The notes: generated from the letters alone by a model not told the origin. 64,000 bases of DNA from Pseudomonas peradeniyensis (GCF_014268935.2 NZ_JABWRJ020000005.1:1-64000); one strand, 5' to 3'; positions 16,366 to 26,885 are shown, counted from the first letter of the stretch. A program made the numbers and translations.

Positions 16366-17544
16366 CTACTTGGACAGGTAACGCATCCCGTCCTCCAACC
16401 CCTGTAAGGTCAGCGGAAACATCCTGTCCTCGATCAGGTCCCGCACCAGATGGGTCGAAGCGGTGTACTCCCAGGCCTGCTTCGGATACGGGTTGATCCA
16501 GATGATCTTCCTGAATTTCTCCATGAAGCGCTGCATCCACACATACCCCGCCTCTTCGTTCCAGTGCTCGACGCTGCCGCCCGGCTGGGTGATCTCGTAG
16601 GGCGCCATGGCCGCGTCGCCGACGAACACCACCTTGTAGTCGTCGCCGTACTTGTGCAGCAGGTCGAAAGTGGAGAAGCGCTCCGAGGTGCGGCGCAGGT
16701 TGTTCTTCCACACCGACTCGTAGATGAAGTTGTGGAAGTAGTAGTACTCCAGGTGCTTGAACTCGGTCTTGCAGGCCGAGAACAATTCCTCGCAGACCTT
16801 CACATGGGCGTCCATCGAACCGCCGATGTCGAACAGCAACAGCAGCTTGACCGTGTTGCGCCGCTCGGGGCGCATCTGGATGTTCAAGAGGCCGGCGTCA
16901 CGGGCGGTGTGGTCGATGGTGCCGTCGATGTCCAGCTCCTCGGCGGCGCCTTCGCGAGCGAACTTGCGCAGGCGGCGCAGGGCCAGCTTGATGTTGCGCG
17001 TACCCAGCTCGACCTGGTCGTCGAGGTTCTTGTACTCGCGCTGGTCCCACACCTTCACCGCCTTGCCCTGGCGTTTGCCGGCCTCGCCGACGCGGATGCC
17101 CTCGGGGTTGAAGCCGCCGGAGCCGAACGGGCTGGTGCCGCCGGTACCGATCCACTTGTTGCCGCCGGCGTGGCGCTCCTTCTGCTCTTCGAGGCGCTTC
17201 TTGAATTCCTCGATGAGCTTGTCCAGGCCGCCCAGGGACTGGATCTGCGCCCGTTCCTCGTCGGTCAGCGAACGCTCGAACTCCTTGCGCAGCCAGTCGT
17301 CGGGGATCAGGGCTTCGATATGCCGATCGAGGTTCTCCAGGCCCTTGAAGTAGGCGGCGAATGCCCGGTCGAACTTGTCGAAATGACGCTCGTCCTTCAC
17401 CAGGATGGCCCTGGCCAGGTAGTAGAAGGCGTCCATGTCGGCGAACACCACGCCCTTCTGCAGGGCGTGATGCAGGTCGAGCAGCTCGCGCACCGACACC
17501 GGTACCTTGGCCGCGCGCATTTCATTGAACAGGTTGAGCAGCAT
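16366..17544 (-). CDS. VWA domain-containing protein, CoxE-like partner of MoxR
   Basis: A 392-residue cytoplasmic protein. The N-terminal half is helical and charged, with a Gly-rich linker near residues 130-150. The C-terminal von Willebrand A domain starts around residue 235 with the metal site DIGGSMDAH, in which the first Ser of the usual DxSxS is Gly. It is paired with the MoxR ATPase gene, whose stop codon lies 13 bp upstream. MoxR/VWA pairs act as chaperones that remodel or load metal into partner proteins. The partner here is not identifiable. Confidence 0.85.
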   Translation of the reverse strand: MLLNLFNEMRAAKVPVSVRELLDLHHALQKGVVFADMDAFYYLARAILVKDERHFDKFDRAFAAYFKGLENLDRHIEALIPDDWLRKEFERSLTDEERAQIQSLGGLDKLIEEFKKRLEEQKERHAGGNKWIGTGGTSPFGSGGFNPEGIRVGEAGKRQGKAVKVWDQREYKNLDDQVELGTRNIKLALRRLRKFAREGAAEELDIDGTIDHTARDAGLLNIQMRPERRNTVKLLLLFDIGGSMDAHVKVCEELFSACKTEFKHLEYYYFHNFIYESVWKNNLRRTSERFSTFDLLHKYGDDYKVVFVGDAAMAPYEITQPGGSVEHWNEEAGYVWMQRFMEKFRKIIWINPYPKQAWEYTASTHLVRDLIEDRMFPLTLQGLEDGMRYLSK

Positions 17545-17557
17545 GGCCCGGCTCCTG

Positions 17558-18403
17558 TCAGCGGTTGCCGCGCCGGCTCATGAAGGCCAGGCGCTCGAGC
17601 AGTTGCACGTCCTGCTCGTTCTTGACCAGGGCCCCGGCCAGCGGCGGGATGGCCTTGGTCGGGTCGCGCTCGCGCAGCACGGCCTCGCCGATGTTGTCGG
17701 CCATCAGCAGCTTGAGCCAGTCGACCAGTTCGGAGGTGGAGGGCTTTTTCTTCAGGCCCGGGACCTTGCGCACGTCGAAGAACACATCCAGCGCCTCGCT
17801 GACCAGCGACTGGCTGATGTTGGGGTAGTGCACGTCGACGATCTGTTGCAGGGTGGCGCGGTCGGGGAAGGCGATGTAGTGGAAGAAGCAGCGGCGCAGG
17901 AAGGCGTCAGGCAGTTCCTTCTCGTTGTTGGAGGTGATGATGATGATCGGGCGCTGCTTGGCCTTGATGGTCTCGTCGATCTCGTAGACGTAGAACTCCA
18001 TCTTGTCGAGCTCTTGCAACAGGTCGTTGGGGAACTCGATGTCGGCCTTGTCGATCTCGTCGATCAGCAGGATCACCCGCTCGTCGGCCTCGAACGCCTC
18101 CCACAGCTTGCCCTTCTTCAGGTAGTTGCGCACGTCGTGGACCTTGTCCACGCCCAGCTGCGAGTCGCGCAGGCGGCTGACCGCGTCGTACTCGTACAGG
18201 CCCTGGTGGGCCTTGGTGGTGGACTTGATGTGCCAGGTGATCAGGCGGGCGCCGAAGGAGGCGGCGAGCTGCTCGGCGAGCATGGTCTTGCCGGTGCCCG
18301 GCTCGCCCTTGACCAGCAGCGGGCGCTCCAGGGTGATGGCCGCGTTGACCGCCAGCTTCAGGTCGTCTGTGGCGACGTAGTCGCGGGTGCCTTCGAACTT
18401 CAT
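17558..18403 (-). CDS. MoxR family AAA+ ATPase
   Basis: A 281-residue AAA+ ATPase. Walker A is GEPGTGKT (33-40), Walker B VILLIDEID (110-118), sensor 1 lies around IIIITSNNEKELPDAFLRR, and an arginine finger is plausible in FLRRCFF. It is probably co-transcribed with the downstream VWA gene as a chaperone pair that assembles or activates a target complex. The ATG at 18403 follows a GAGGATCGGTTC-type site. A BIME separates it from the cysK promoter region. Confidence 0.9.
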   Translation of the reverse strand: MKFEGTRDYVATDDLKLAVNAAITLERPLLVKGEPGTGKTMLAEQLAASFGARLITWHIKSTTKAHQGLYEYDAVSRLRDSQLGVDKVHDVRNYLKKGKLWEAFEADERVILLIDEIDKADIEFPNDLLQELDKMEFYVYEIDETIKAKQRPIIIITSNNEKELPDAFLRRCFFHYIAFPDRATLQQIVDVHYPNISQSLVSEALDVFFDVRKVPGLKKKPSTSELVDWLKLLMADNIGEAVLRERDPTKAIPPLAGALVKNEQDVQLLERLAFMSRRGNR

Positions 18404-18434
18404 GAACCGATCCTCTGGGTGGCTGGGCCCGACT

Positions 18435-18502
18435 CATCGCGGGGCAAGCCCGCTCCCACAGGATTTGAGCGCAACCTGTGGGAGCGGGCTTGTCCCGCGA
18501 TG
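18435..18502. repeat. BIME (inverted REP pair)
   Basis: CATCGCGGGGCAAGCCCGC and its inverted copy, with ACAGGATTTGAGCGCAACCTGT between them (itself an imperfect inverted repeat), in the divergent gap between moxR and cysK. Confidence 0.9.
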
Positions 18503-18698
18503 AGCGCAGTGCAGCCAACGCATGTTTATTGATGTGTCAGCGACTATAACCCCGCACCCGCCGCCTGCAAACGCAGACCGGGTATTCAGTCCCTGAATGG
18601 TCCGTCACCCCCGGTAACAGAGCGGGCTTTACGCCCCACCCCGGCAGGCTTACCCTTTTAGGTCCACCTGCCAGCCCCTGCATTCAAGGACCCCTGCC

Positions 18699-19673
<975 letters not shown>

Positions 19674-19695
19674 GCCTGGGGCTGCTGCGCAGCCC

Positions 19696-19760
19696 TTTCG
19701 CCGGCAAGCCGGCTCCCACACCGATTGCGTTGCCTTTGTGGGAGCCGGCTTGCCGGCGAT
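19696..19760. repeat. BIME, CCGGC-type REP pair
   Basis: Inverted copies of TTTCGCCGGCAAGCCGGCTCCCACA around ACCGATTGCGTTGCCTTT, downstream of cysK. The stem differs from the CGCGGGGCAAGCCCGC type seen elsewhere in the window. Confidence 0.85.
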
Positions 19761-19942
19761 GGGGCGCGCAGCGGCACCGGGATATCCGCCCCACCGCTGA
19801 TCCGGCGCAATGTCGGCCTCATTCCTTTATTGCACAATCCTTAACACTGCGATCCGGCACCGGTTGTTTTTACCCGGCCCGGATGGGTTTATGATGTCCG
19901 GCTATCTGGGGATGGCCAGATTTCCCCTCCAAGGAGTGTTGC

Positions 19943-20878
19943 ATGACCTTTTCCTTCGTCGCCAAGGCAGGTGTCCTGCTGGTGTTCTTCGGCAGCGTGC
20001 TGTTCGTGCACCTACGCGGCAAGGCGCGCCTACCGGTGCTGCGCCAGTTCGTCAACCATTCGGCGCTGTTCGCCCCCTACAACAGCCTGATGTACCTGTT
20101 CTCCGGCGTGCCTTCCAAGCCCTACCTGGACCGCCAGCGCTTCCCCGAGCTGGATGTGCTCAAGGACAACTGGGAAGTGATCCGCGAAGAGGCCATGCGC
20201 CTGTTCGACGAGGGTTATATTCGCGCTGCCGAGAAAGACAACGACGCAGGCTTCGGTTCGTTCTTCAAGAAAGGCTGGAAGCGTTTCTACCTGAAGTGGT
20301 ATGACAAGCCGCTGCCCTCGGCCGAGGCGCTGTGCCCGAAGACCGTCGAGCTGGTCAGCGGTATTCCCAACGTCAAGGGCGCGATGTTCGCCCTGTTGCC
20401 CGGCGGCAGCCACCTGAACCCGCACCGTGACCCGTTCGCCGGCTCCCTGCGCTACCACCTGGGCCTGTCCACGCCGAACTCGGACAACTGCCGCATCTAC
20501 GTCGACGGCCAGCCCTACGCCTGGCGTGACGGCGAGGACGTGATGTTCGACGAGACCTTCGTGCATTGGGTCAAGAACGAGACCGAGGTCACTCGCGTGA
20601 TCCTGTTCTGCGACGTCGAGCGCCCGCTCAACAGCCCGCTGATGACCCGCATCAACCGCAAGGTCAGCGCCTTCCTCGGCCGCGCCACCGCGCCGCAGAA
20701 CACCGATGACGAGCGCGTCGGCGGGATCAACCAGGCCTATGCCTGGAGCAAGCGCTTCAGCAACGTCATCAGCACCCGGGTCAAGCAGTTCAAACGCGCC
20801 AACCCCAAGGCCTACCGCGTGCTGCGGCCGGTGCTGGCGGTTGTCGTTGCCTACGCGCTGTACCGCTGGCTGTTCTGA
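19943..20878 (+). CDS. lpxO: Aspartyl/asparaginyl beta-hydroxylase family, lipid A hydroxylase LpxO-like
   Basis: A 311-residue Fe(II)/2-oxoglutarate oxygenase anchored by an N-terminal helix (about 5-23) and a C-terminal hydrophobic helix (about 292-308). Iron ligands are visible as His161 and Asp163 (NPHRDP) and His208 (FVHWV), and Arg218 is the likely 2-oxoglutarate ligand. LpxO enzymes 2-hydroxylate the secondary laurate of lipid A. The membrane anchors and length fit that group, though substrate assignment rests on family resemblance. The binding site AAGGAGTG precedes the ATG. Confidence 0.82.
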   Translation: MTFSFVAKAGVLLVFFGSVLFVHLRGKARLPVLRQFVNHSALFAPYNSLMYLFSGVPSKPYLDRQRFPELDVLKDNWEVIREEAMRLFDEGYIRAAEKDNDAGFGSFFKKGWKRFYLKWYDKPLPSAEALCPKTVELVSGIPNVKGAMFALLPGGSHLNPHRDPFAGSLRYHLGLSTPNSDNCRIYVDGQPYAWRDGEDVMFDETFVHWVKNETEVTRVILFCDVERPLNSPLMTRINRKVSAFLGRATAPQNTDDERVGGINQAYAWSKRFSNVISTRVKQFKRANPKAYRVLRPVLAVVVAYALYRWLF

Positions 20879-20906
20879 TCCGGTTGTGCAAGCTCGTTCT
20901 CGCTCC

Positions 20907-20933
20907 TGGTGGGGGCGGGCTTGCCCCGCGATG
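20907..20933. repeat. Single REP element
   Basis: One copy of GGGGGCGGGCTTGCCCCGCGATGA, unpaired, downstream of lpxO. Confidence 0.75.
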
Positions 20934-20980
20934 ATTCCCCCGCTATATTCCGAAACACTCTCTTCCCAGAAGACCTGCTC

Positions 20981-21145
20981 ATGCCCGCCATCCCTTCCAC
21001 CACCGCTTACGTTCTCGCGCCTGTCGCGGGCGTGGTCGTGCGTGGCAGCCAACAGCCGGCCATGATCAGTCACTACCCACCACCTGTCAGTGGCGTCGTA
21101 GGCGGCGTAGCTCCGCCTCCTTGCGCAGTCGTGGTGCTGGGCTGA
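20981..21145 (+). CDS. Putative short leader ORF, Val/Ala/Pro-rich
   Basis: A 54-codon frame with ATG at 20981, about 115 bp upstream of an EamA permease gene. The peptide has valine clusters (AGVVVRGSQ, SGVVGG, CAVVVLG) and a PPP and a PPPC. It overlaps a possible hairpin AGGCGG-N7-CCGCCT near 21101-21119. The valine clusters recall branched-chain amino-acid leader peptides, but no terminator with a T-run is seen, the ribosome binding site is weak and the frame may be non-coding. No function is assigned. Confidence 0.3.
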   Translation: MPAIPSTTAYVLAPVAGVVVRGSQQPAMISHYPPPVSGVVGGVAPPPCAVVVLG

Positions 21146-21259
21146 TCGGCCGCTGGCCGCTCCCCACCGCACTCGCAACCTACTGAACACGGTCGGCTAT
21201 CCCCGCAAGTCGCGATAAGCCCTCCGTACGGCTCATTTGCCCGTATACAGGTGGCATAC

Positions 21260-22141
21260 ATGTCTGTTTTCAACAAAGCATCCGTGGCCTCGGCGGCCAC
21301 CACCAGCCTGTTCGTCCTGCTGTGGAGCAGCGGGGCGATCGTTTCCAAGCTTGGCCTGGCCCAGGCCAGTCCTTTCGCCTTCCTGCTGCTGCGTTCGGCC
21401 CTGGCGCTTTTCGGTCTGTTGCTGATCGGTCCGTTACTCGGCTTGCGCTGGCCACGTACCCGGGGCGGCATTGTTCGCGCCCTGGGGACCGGCTGCGTGC
21501 TGCTGGGCGCCTACCAGATCTTCTACCTGCTGGCACTCAATACCCATGTCACCCCCGGCGTCATGGCCACGGTCATGGGCGTGCAACCGATCCTTACCGT
21601 GGTGCTGATGGAGCGCCAGCGCTCCTGGAGCCGGTTGTTCGGCCTGGGCCTGGGGCTTGGCGGCCTGGTGATGGTGGTCTACCAGGGCATCAACCTTGGC
21701 GGGGTGTCCCTGGCGGGCATGCTGTTCGCCCTGCTGGCGCTGGCCAGCATGACCTTCGGCTCGATCCTGCAGAAGCGCATCACCGACAACCCGATGGGCA
21801 CCTTGCCGCTGCAGTACCTGGCCGGTTTTGCCCTGTGTGCACTGTTCGCGCCGTTCCAGCCGTTGCATGTCGAGTGGAACGCCAGCTTCGTCGGCGCGCT
21901 GCTGTGGATGGGGCTGGTGGTCTCGCTGCTGGCTACGTTGCTGCTGTACCGGCTGATCGCCCGGGGCAACCTGGTCAATGTCACCAGCCTGTTCTACCTG
22001 GTGCCGGCGGTGACGGCGGTGATGGACTTCGCCATCTTCGGTAACCGCCTGGCACCGCTCAGCCTGCTGGGAATGGGGTTGATCGTGGTCGGGTTGCTGT
22101 TCGTGTTCCGCAAGCCGGCGTTGCGCACGGCCGAGGCCTGA
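21260..22141 (+). CDS. EamA/DMT family transporter
   Basis: A 293-residue, ten-helix drug/metabolite transporter made of two EamA repeats (about 10-140 and 150-285). The family has many amino-acid and metabolite exporters, and the substrate here is unknown. I chose the ATG at 21260, preceded by AGGTGG. A GTG three codons earlier is the alternative. A possible Val-rich leader frame lies upstream. It is convergent with another DMT gene across a single REP. Confidence 0.83.
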   Translation: MSVFNKASVASAATTSLFVLLWSSGAIVSKLGLAQASPFAFLLLRSALALFGLLLIGPLLGLRWPRTRGGIVRALGTGCVLLGAYQIFYLLALNTHVTPGVMATVMGVQPILTVVLMERQRSWSRLFGLGLGLGGLVMVVYQGINLGGVSLAGMLFALLALASMTFGSILQKRITDNPMGTLPLQYLAGFALCALFAPFQPLHVEWNASFVGALLWMGLVVSLLATLLLYRLIARGNLVNVTSLFYLVPAVTAVMDFAIFGNRLAPLSLLGMGLIVVGLLFVFRKPALRTAEA

Positions 22142-22152
22142 GAAAGGAAACG

Positions 22153-22181
22153 CTGGGAGCGGGGCAAGCCCGCTCCCACAT
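22153..22181. repeat. Single REP element between convergent genes
   Basis: GGGAGCGGGGCAAGCCCGCTCCCACA is a nearly perfect palindrome just after the plus-strand permease gene and touching the stop of the minus-strand permease gene. It may serve as a bidirectional transcript end. Confidence 0.75.
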
Positions 22182-23056
22182 CACGACCGTGCCGGGCGCA
22201 GCACCAGCCAGAGCGCCGCAGCGATCAGCAGGCCGCCATACAGGTGCGCCATCGACAGCGGCTCATCCAGCAGCCACGCGCCCCACAGCACGCCGAACAC
22301 CGGGATCAGGAAGGTCACGGTACTGGCCTTGACCGGCCCGATCTCGTTCAGCAGGCGGAAGTACAGGATGTAGGCGAACGCGGTGCACAGCAGCCCCAGG
22401 CCCAGCAGCGACAGCCAGACCTGCCAGCCGCCCCAACTGGCCGGCGGCTGGGTCAGCGCACTCCAGGCGAACAGCGGGCTCAACAGCAGGGTGGCACCGA
22501 GCATGCTGCCCAGGGCCGACAGACGGCTGTCCAGCGTTCCCACCCAACGCCGCGCCAGGAAACCCGCGAAACCATAGCAGGTGGTCGCCGCCAGGCACGC
22601 CAGGGCGCCTTGCACCAGGGCCATGTCCAGCGCCACCGGGCCGGCGCCGCTGAGGATGCCGACGCCGAACAGGCCGAGGAAGATCCCGCAGAGCTTGGGC
22701 AGGGTCATCGCCTCGCGGAAGAACAAGGTGCCGATCAGCACGCCCATCAGTGGCGTGGTGGCGTTGAAGATGGCCGAGTAGCCCGCCGGCAGCACCTGCG
22801 CCGCCACGGAATAGAACGTGGCCGGAATGCCCGAGTTGATCATGCCCAGCACCAGGCAGGCGCCCAGCTTGCCCTCGAAATTCCAGCGCACGCGGGCGGC
22901 GGCGAGGATGGCGATCAGCCCCAGGCAGGCGATCGACACGCGGAAAAAGGCGGTCGGCACGGTGCCGAGTTCGGGGGCGATGATGCGCATGAACAGGAAG
23001 CTGGCGCCCCAGACGGCGGCAAGGGTCAACAGACGGGCAAGGGCGATGGGGCTCAC
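22181..23056 (-). CDS. DMT family transporter (EamA)
   Basis: A 291-residue, ten-helix permease with two EamA repeats. Typical features are VWGASFLFMRI in helix 1 and ALLCTAFAYILYFRL-like and FLIPVFGVLWG segments in the second repeat. It is likely an exporter of small metabolites, with substrate unknown. It starts at a GTG (23056) with a GGAGA site. It is not closely similar to the plus-strand permease next to it and is probably an independent family member. Confidence 0.85.
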   Translation of the reverse strand: MSPIALARLLTLAAVWGASFLFMRIIAPELGTVPTAFFRVSIACLGLIAILAAARVRWNFEGKLGACLVLGMINSGIPATFYSVAAQVLPAGYSAIFNATTPLMGVLIGTLFFREAMTLPKLCGIFLGLFGVGILSGAGPVALDMALVQGALACLAATTCYGFAGFLARRWVGTLDSRLSALGSMLGATLLLSPLFAWSALTQPPASWGGWQVWLSLLGLGLLCTAFAYILYFRLLNEIGPVKASTVTFLIPVFGVLWGAWLLDEPLSMAHLYGGLLIAAALWLVLRPARS

Positions 23057-23138
23057 GGGTGGTCTCCGGCGGTGGGGCAGGGGCGCGAGTGTACGTCAGT
23101 GGGCAAGCGGGATTCTTGTGCTTTCTTGCTGTGTAAGC

Positions 23139-23212
23139 CTTATCGCGGGGCAAGCCCGCTCCCACGTGTGGAACACTGGCGGCGTGGGAGCGGGCTTGCC
23201 CCGCGATAAGGC
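23139..23212. repeat. BIME (inverted REP pair)
   Basis: Inverted TTATCGCGGGGCAAGCCCGC copies around GTGTGGAACACTGGCGGC, in the divergent gap upstream of aceK. Confidence 0.9.
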
Positions 23213-23280
23213 CCACACAGCCTGCGAGCCGCTTACGGACGACTAAGCTATCTAACTCAACTTGCCATGAGATCCCGCGC

Positions 23281-24996
23281 ATGACCCAACCCTGGCCCGC
23301 CGCCGATATCGCCCGGATGATCCTCGATGGCTTCGACGACTACCGCGAGCATTTTCGCCGCATCACCCTCGGTGCCCGCGAGCGCTTCGAGCAGGCGCGC
23401 TGGCAGGATATCCAGCGCGCCGCGGCGGCGCGGATCAACCTCTACGAAGAGAAGGTCGCCGAGGTCAACGGCTGGCTGCGCCAGGGCTTCGAGGCCTCCC
23501 AACTGTTGGACGTCGAGCAGTGGCCGCTGGTGAAGAACGCCTACATCCGCCTGATCGACCCGCGGCTGGACGATGAGCTGTCCGAGACCTGGTACAACTC
23601 GCTGTTCTGCAGCCTGTTCAGCCATGACCAGATCAGCGACGGCTGCATGTTCATCCATACCACCCGCCCGTCCATGCGTGGCCACGAACGCGCGGCGCAG
23701 ACGCGCACCTATGCACTGGATGGCGGACTGAAGGGATTGCTGCGGGCGATCTTCGCCGATTACCGCTTCGATGTGCCCTACGGGGACCTGGAGGGCGACC
23801 TGTCGCGGTTGCAGGACCAACTGCGTGAATGCCTGCCCGACTGGGTGTGCAAGGACCCGGCGCTGGCGGTGGAGCTGTTCACCCCGGTGCTCTACCGCAA
23901 CAAGGGCGCCTACCTGGTCGGGCGCCTGTACACCCCGGATGAGCAGTGGCCGCTGGTGATCCCGCTGCTGCACCGCGAAGGCCATGGCATCGAGGCCGAT
24001 ACGCTGATCACCGACGAGGCGGAGGTGTCGATCATCTTCTCCTTCACCCGTTCGTACTTCATGGTCGATGTGCCGGTGCCGGCGGAGTTCGTCAATTTCC
24101 TCAAGCGCATCCTGCCGGGCAAGCACATCGCCGAGCTGTACACCTCGATCGGCTTCTACAAGCACGGCAAGTCGGAGTTCTACCGCGCGCTGATCAACCA
24201 CCTGGCCAACAGCGACGACCGCTTCATCATGGCGCCGGGGGTGCGCGGGATGGTGATGAGCGTGTTCACCCTGCCGGGCTTCAACACCGTGTTCAAGATC
24301 ATCAAGGACCGTTTCTCGCCGTCCAAGACCGTCGACCGTGCCACGGTGATCGAGAAATATCGCCTGGTGAAGAGCGTGGACCGTGTCGGGCGCATGGCCG
24401 ATACCCAGGAGTTCGCCGATTTTCGCTTCCCCCGCGCCAAGTTCGACCCCGACTGCCTCGCCGAGCTGCTGGAAGTGGCACCCTCCACCGTGGCGCTGGA
24501 GGGTGACACGGTACTCATCCGTCACTGCTGGACCGAGCGGCGCATGACCCCGCTCAACCTCTACCTCGAACACGCCAGCGAAGCCCAGGTGCTGGAGGCG
24601 CTGGAGGACTACGGGCTGGCGATCAAGCAGCTGGCGGCGGCCAACATCTTCCCCGGCGACATGCTGTTGAAGAACTTCGGCGTCACCCGCCATGGTCGGG
24701 TGGTGTTCTATGACTACGACGAGATCAGCTTCCTCACCGAGGTCAACTTCCGTCATATTCCGCCGCCGCGCTACCCGGAGGACGAGATGTCGGGCGAGCC
24801 GTGGTACTCGATCGGGCCGCACGACGTGTTCCCCGAGGAGTTTCCGCCGTTCCTGTTCGCCGATATCGGCCAGCGCCGTTTGTTCAGCCGCCTGCATGGC
24901 GAGCTGTATGACGCTGATTACTGGAAAGGCTTGCAGGAGGCGATCCGGGCGGGGAAGGTGATCGATGTGTTTCCGTATCGGCGCAAGGGGCGCTGA
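23281..24996 (+). CDS. aceK: Isocitrate dehydrogenase kinase/phosphatase
   Basis: A 571-residue bifunctional enzyme that phosphorylates and dephosphorylates isocitrate dehydrogenase, switching carbon between the TCA cycle and the glyoxylate bypass. The regulatory half (about 1-310) is followed by the kinase-like half with the ATP-binding segment around GVRGMVMSVFTLPGFNTVFKI, the catalytic-loop region NIFPGDMLLKNFGV and the metal-binding YDYDEI. The length matches the family. It stands alone, not in an aceBAK operon, as is usual in Pseudomonas. Confidence 0.93.
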   Translation: MTQPWPAADIARMILDGFDDYREHFRRITLGARERFEQARWQDIQRAAAARINLYEEKVAEVNGWLRQGFEASQLLDVEQWPLVKNAYIRLIDPRLDDELSETWYNSLFCSLFSHDQISDGCMFIHTTRPSMRGHERAAQTRTYALDGGLKGLLRAIFADYRFDVPYGDLEGDLSRLQDQLRECLPDWVCKDPALAVELFTPVLYRNKGAYLVGRLYTPDEQWPLVIPLLHREGHGIEADTLITDEAEVSIIFSFTRSYFMVDVPVPAEFVNFLKRILPGKHIAELYTSIGFYKHGKSEFYRALINHLANSDDRFIMAPGVRGMVMSVFTLPGFNTVFKIIKDRFSPSKTVDRATVIEKYRLVKSVDRVGRMADTQEFADFRFPRAKFDPDCLAELLEVAPSTVALEGDTVLIRHCWTERRMTPLNLYLEHASEAQVLEALEDYGLAIKQLAAANIFPGDMLLKNFGVTRHGRVVFYDYDEISFLTEVNFRHIPPPRYPEDEMSGEPWYSIGPHDVFPEEFPPFLFADIGQRRLFSRLHGELYDADYWKGLQEAIRAGKVIDVFPYRRKGR

Positions 24997-25057
24997 CTGG
25001 CGCTCGAATACGTACCCCTACACGGGATTGCGTATGGCTTGAGCGGCCCGACTCTTT

Positions 25058-25918
25058 TCAACCTTTCAGGCACTTGAGCTCACTGAAATCCGCCCGCACC
25101 TTGCCGAGGCGCTGTTGCAGGAACTGCTTCTGCGCAGGGCTGCTCTGCTTCATCAGGTCGACCAGCAGGCTGCGCCCCTGCTGTTCACTGTTTTCATAGG
25201 CCTGGCGGTACTCCGCCGTCCACAGGCTTTCCTTGCGCTGCAGCAGTTGCGCCAGGCGCGGTTCGAAGCCAGGCGTGGCGCGCTGGTCCATCGCCAGCAC
25301 CAGTTGTTGCTGCCAGTGCGCGCGATTGGCTATCGACTGGCGGTTCTGGTCGCCCAGGGCCTGGGACCAGCTCATCACCCGCAAGCGTTGCTGCGCGCTG
25401 AGTTCACCCAGCCAGGGTTCCAGGCGTTTCTGCATGCGCGCGGCGCGTTGTTCGATCTGTTTGGGCAACGGGGTTTCGTCATAGGTTTTGCGGCGTTTGT
25501 CGATGTCGGCGCGAAACGCCTGGCGCATCTCGGCGACCTGGGAGTCGCTCATCCCGCGCAGCAGTTCGGTGGCCGAGGGGGTGATCGCCGTGGCCACCCG
25601 GCCGATGGCCTGGCGAGCTTCGAGGGTACGTTGCTCCAGGGCCTGGTCGGTGACCGCGTCGTCGGCCACCATCAGCCGCACCCGGTCGAGCCAGTCGAGG
25701 TAGCCGGGCAGTTGCGTCTTGCAGTGCCAGGCCAGTTGTTGCCTGAGCCGTTCGTCGAGCAGCTGTTTCTGCTCGCGGTTCATGTCCAGGTAATCGTCCA
25801 GCGACCAGGGCACCAGGCGGTCGAGGTTGCGGTAGGCCAGGTCGATGCGGCTGCAGGCCACAAGGGCCAGGGCGAAGCCAATGACGAGCAGCAGGGCGTG
25901 GGTCAGGCGTCGGGGCAT
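25058..25918 (-). CDS. DUF6279 family lipoprotein
   Basis: A 286-residue predicted lipoprotein. The signal peptide ends in a lipobox, LVAC, with Cys22 as the acylation site. The mature part is almost entirely helical and rich in Gln, Arg and Leu, with many heptad-like stretches. It matches DUF6279 lipoproteins, whose function is unknown. Ser23 at position +2 predicts outer-membrane sorting. It is monocistronic and divergent from the S1-domain gene. Confidence 0.83.
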   Translation of the reverse strand: MPRRLTHALLLVIGFALALVACSRIDLAYRNLDRLVPWSLDDYLDMNREQKQLLDERLRQQLAWHCKTQLPGYLDWLDRVRLMVADDAVTDQALEQRTLEARQAIGRVATAITPSATELLRGMSDSQVAEMRQAFRADIDKRRKTYDETPLPKQIEQRAARMQKRLEPWLGELSAQQRLRVMSWSQALGDQNRQSIANRAHWQQQLVLAMDQRATPGFEPRLAQLLQRKESLWTAEYRQAYENSEQQGRSLLVDLMKQSSPAQKQFLQQRLGKVRADFSELKCLKG

Positions 25919-26048
25919 GAGCGAATCCTTGCACAGGCTGGCCAGGCGGTGGACGCAAGGTGGGCCCGAGGGTTCCGGCGCATGCGCGCTCGGGCGGACG
26001 GGCGGGTCAAGTGTTAGAATAGCCGCCTTGTCTTGAGGATCTTCGGAA

Positions 26049-26885
26049 ATGGCTCTGCTTGGGCGTTACAACAGTTTGCAAATCGTGAAACACGTGGAAT
26101 TCGGCCTGTACCTGGACGGCGGCGCCGACGGCGAGATCCTCCTGCCACGGCGCTACTTCCCCAAGGATGCCGAGCTCGAGCTGGACGACTGGCTCAACGT
26201 GTTCATCTACCTCGACAGCGAGGATCAGCTGATCGCCACCACCGAAAAGCCGAAGATGCAGGTGGGCGAGTTCGCCAGCCTCAAGGTCAAGGACATCAAC
26301 GGCGCGGGCATCTTCCTCGACTGGGGCCTGTCCAAGGACCTGCTGATGCCCTACTCGGAAGAGTCCCGGCCACTGAAAATCGGTGATTACTGCGTGGTCC
26401 ACGCCTACCTGGACAAACGCACCCGGCGCATCACCGCCACCGCCAAGCTGGACCGCTACCTCGACCGCACCCCGGTGGACTACCAGGTCGGCCAGCCGGT
26501 CGAGCTGCTGGTGGCCGGCGAGACGCCGATGGGCTTCAAGGCGATCATCAACAACCGCCACTGGGGCCTGATCCACAAGAACGAAGTGTTCAAGTTCCTG
26601 CGTTCGGGCATGCACGAGAAGGGCTTCATCAAGGAAGTGCGCGCCGACGGCAAGATCGCCCTGAGCCTGCAGCCGGTGGGCCAGGCCCTGGCCGACGGCT
26701 TGCCCGAGCAGATCATGCAGCGCCTGGAGGCCAATGGCGGCGTGCTGGCGGTGTGCGACAAGAGCGATCCGGCGCTGATCAGCCAGATGTTCAATGTCAG
26801 CAAGGGCAACTTCAAGAAAGCCATCGGCGCTCTGTTCAAGCAGGGCCGGATCGTCATCCATGACGATCGCATCGAGCGGGCCTGA
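26049..26885 (+). CDS. S1 RNA-binding domain protein, CvfB/YitL family
   Basis: A 278-residue cytoplasmic protein with tandem S1-like OB folds (about 1-60, 66-130 and 145-215; FASLKVKDINGAGIFLDWGLSKDLLMP is the clearest S1 core) and a C-terminal winged-helix (about 220-275, ISQMFNVSKGNFKKAIGALFKQGRI). This order is that of CvfB, an RNA-binding regulator in Firmicutes. The role in Pseudomonas is not known. The ATG at 26049 follows TTGAGGATCTTCGGAA. Confidence 0.87.
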   Translation: MALLGRYNSLQIVKHVEFGLYLDGGADGEILLPRRYFPKDAELELDDWLNVFIYLDSEDQLIATTEKPKMQVGEFASLKVKDINGAGIFLDWGLSKDLLMPYSEESRPLKIGDYCVVHAYLDKRTRRITATAKLDRYLDRTPVDYQVGQPVELLVAGETPMGFKAIINNRHWGLIHKNEVFKFLRSGMHEKGFIKEVRADGKIALSLQPVGQALADGLPEQIMQRLEANGGVLAVCDKSDPALISQMFNVSKGNFKKAIGALFKQGRIVIHDDRIERA

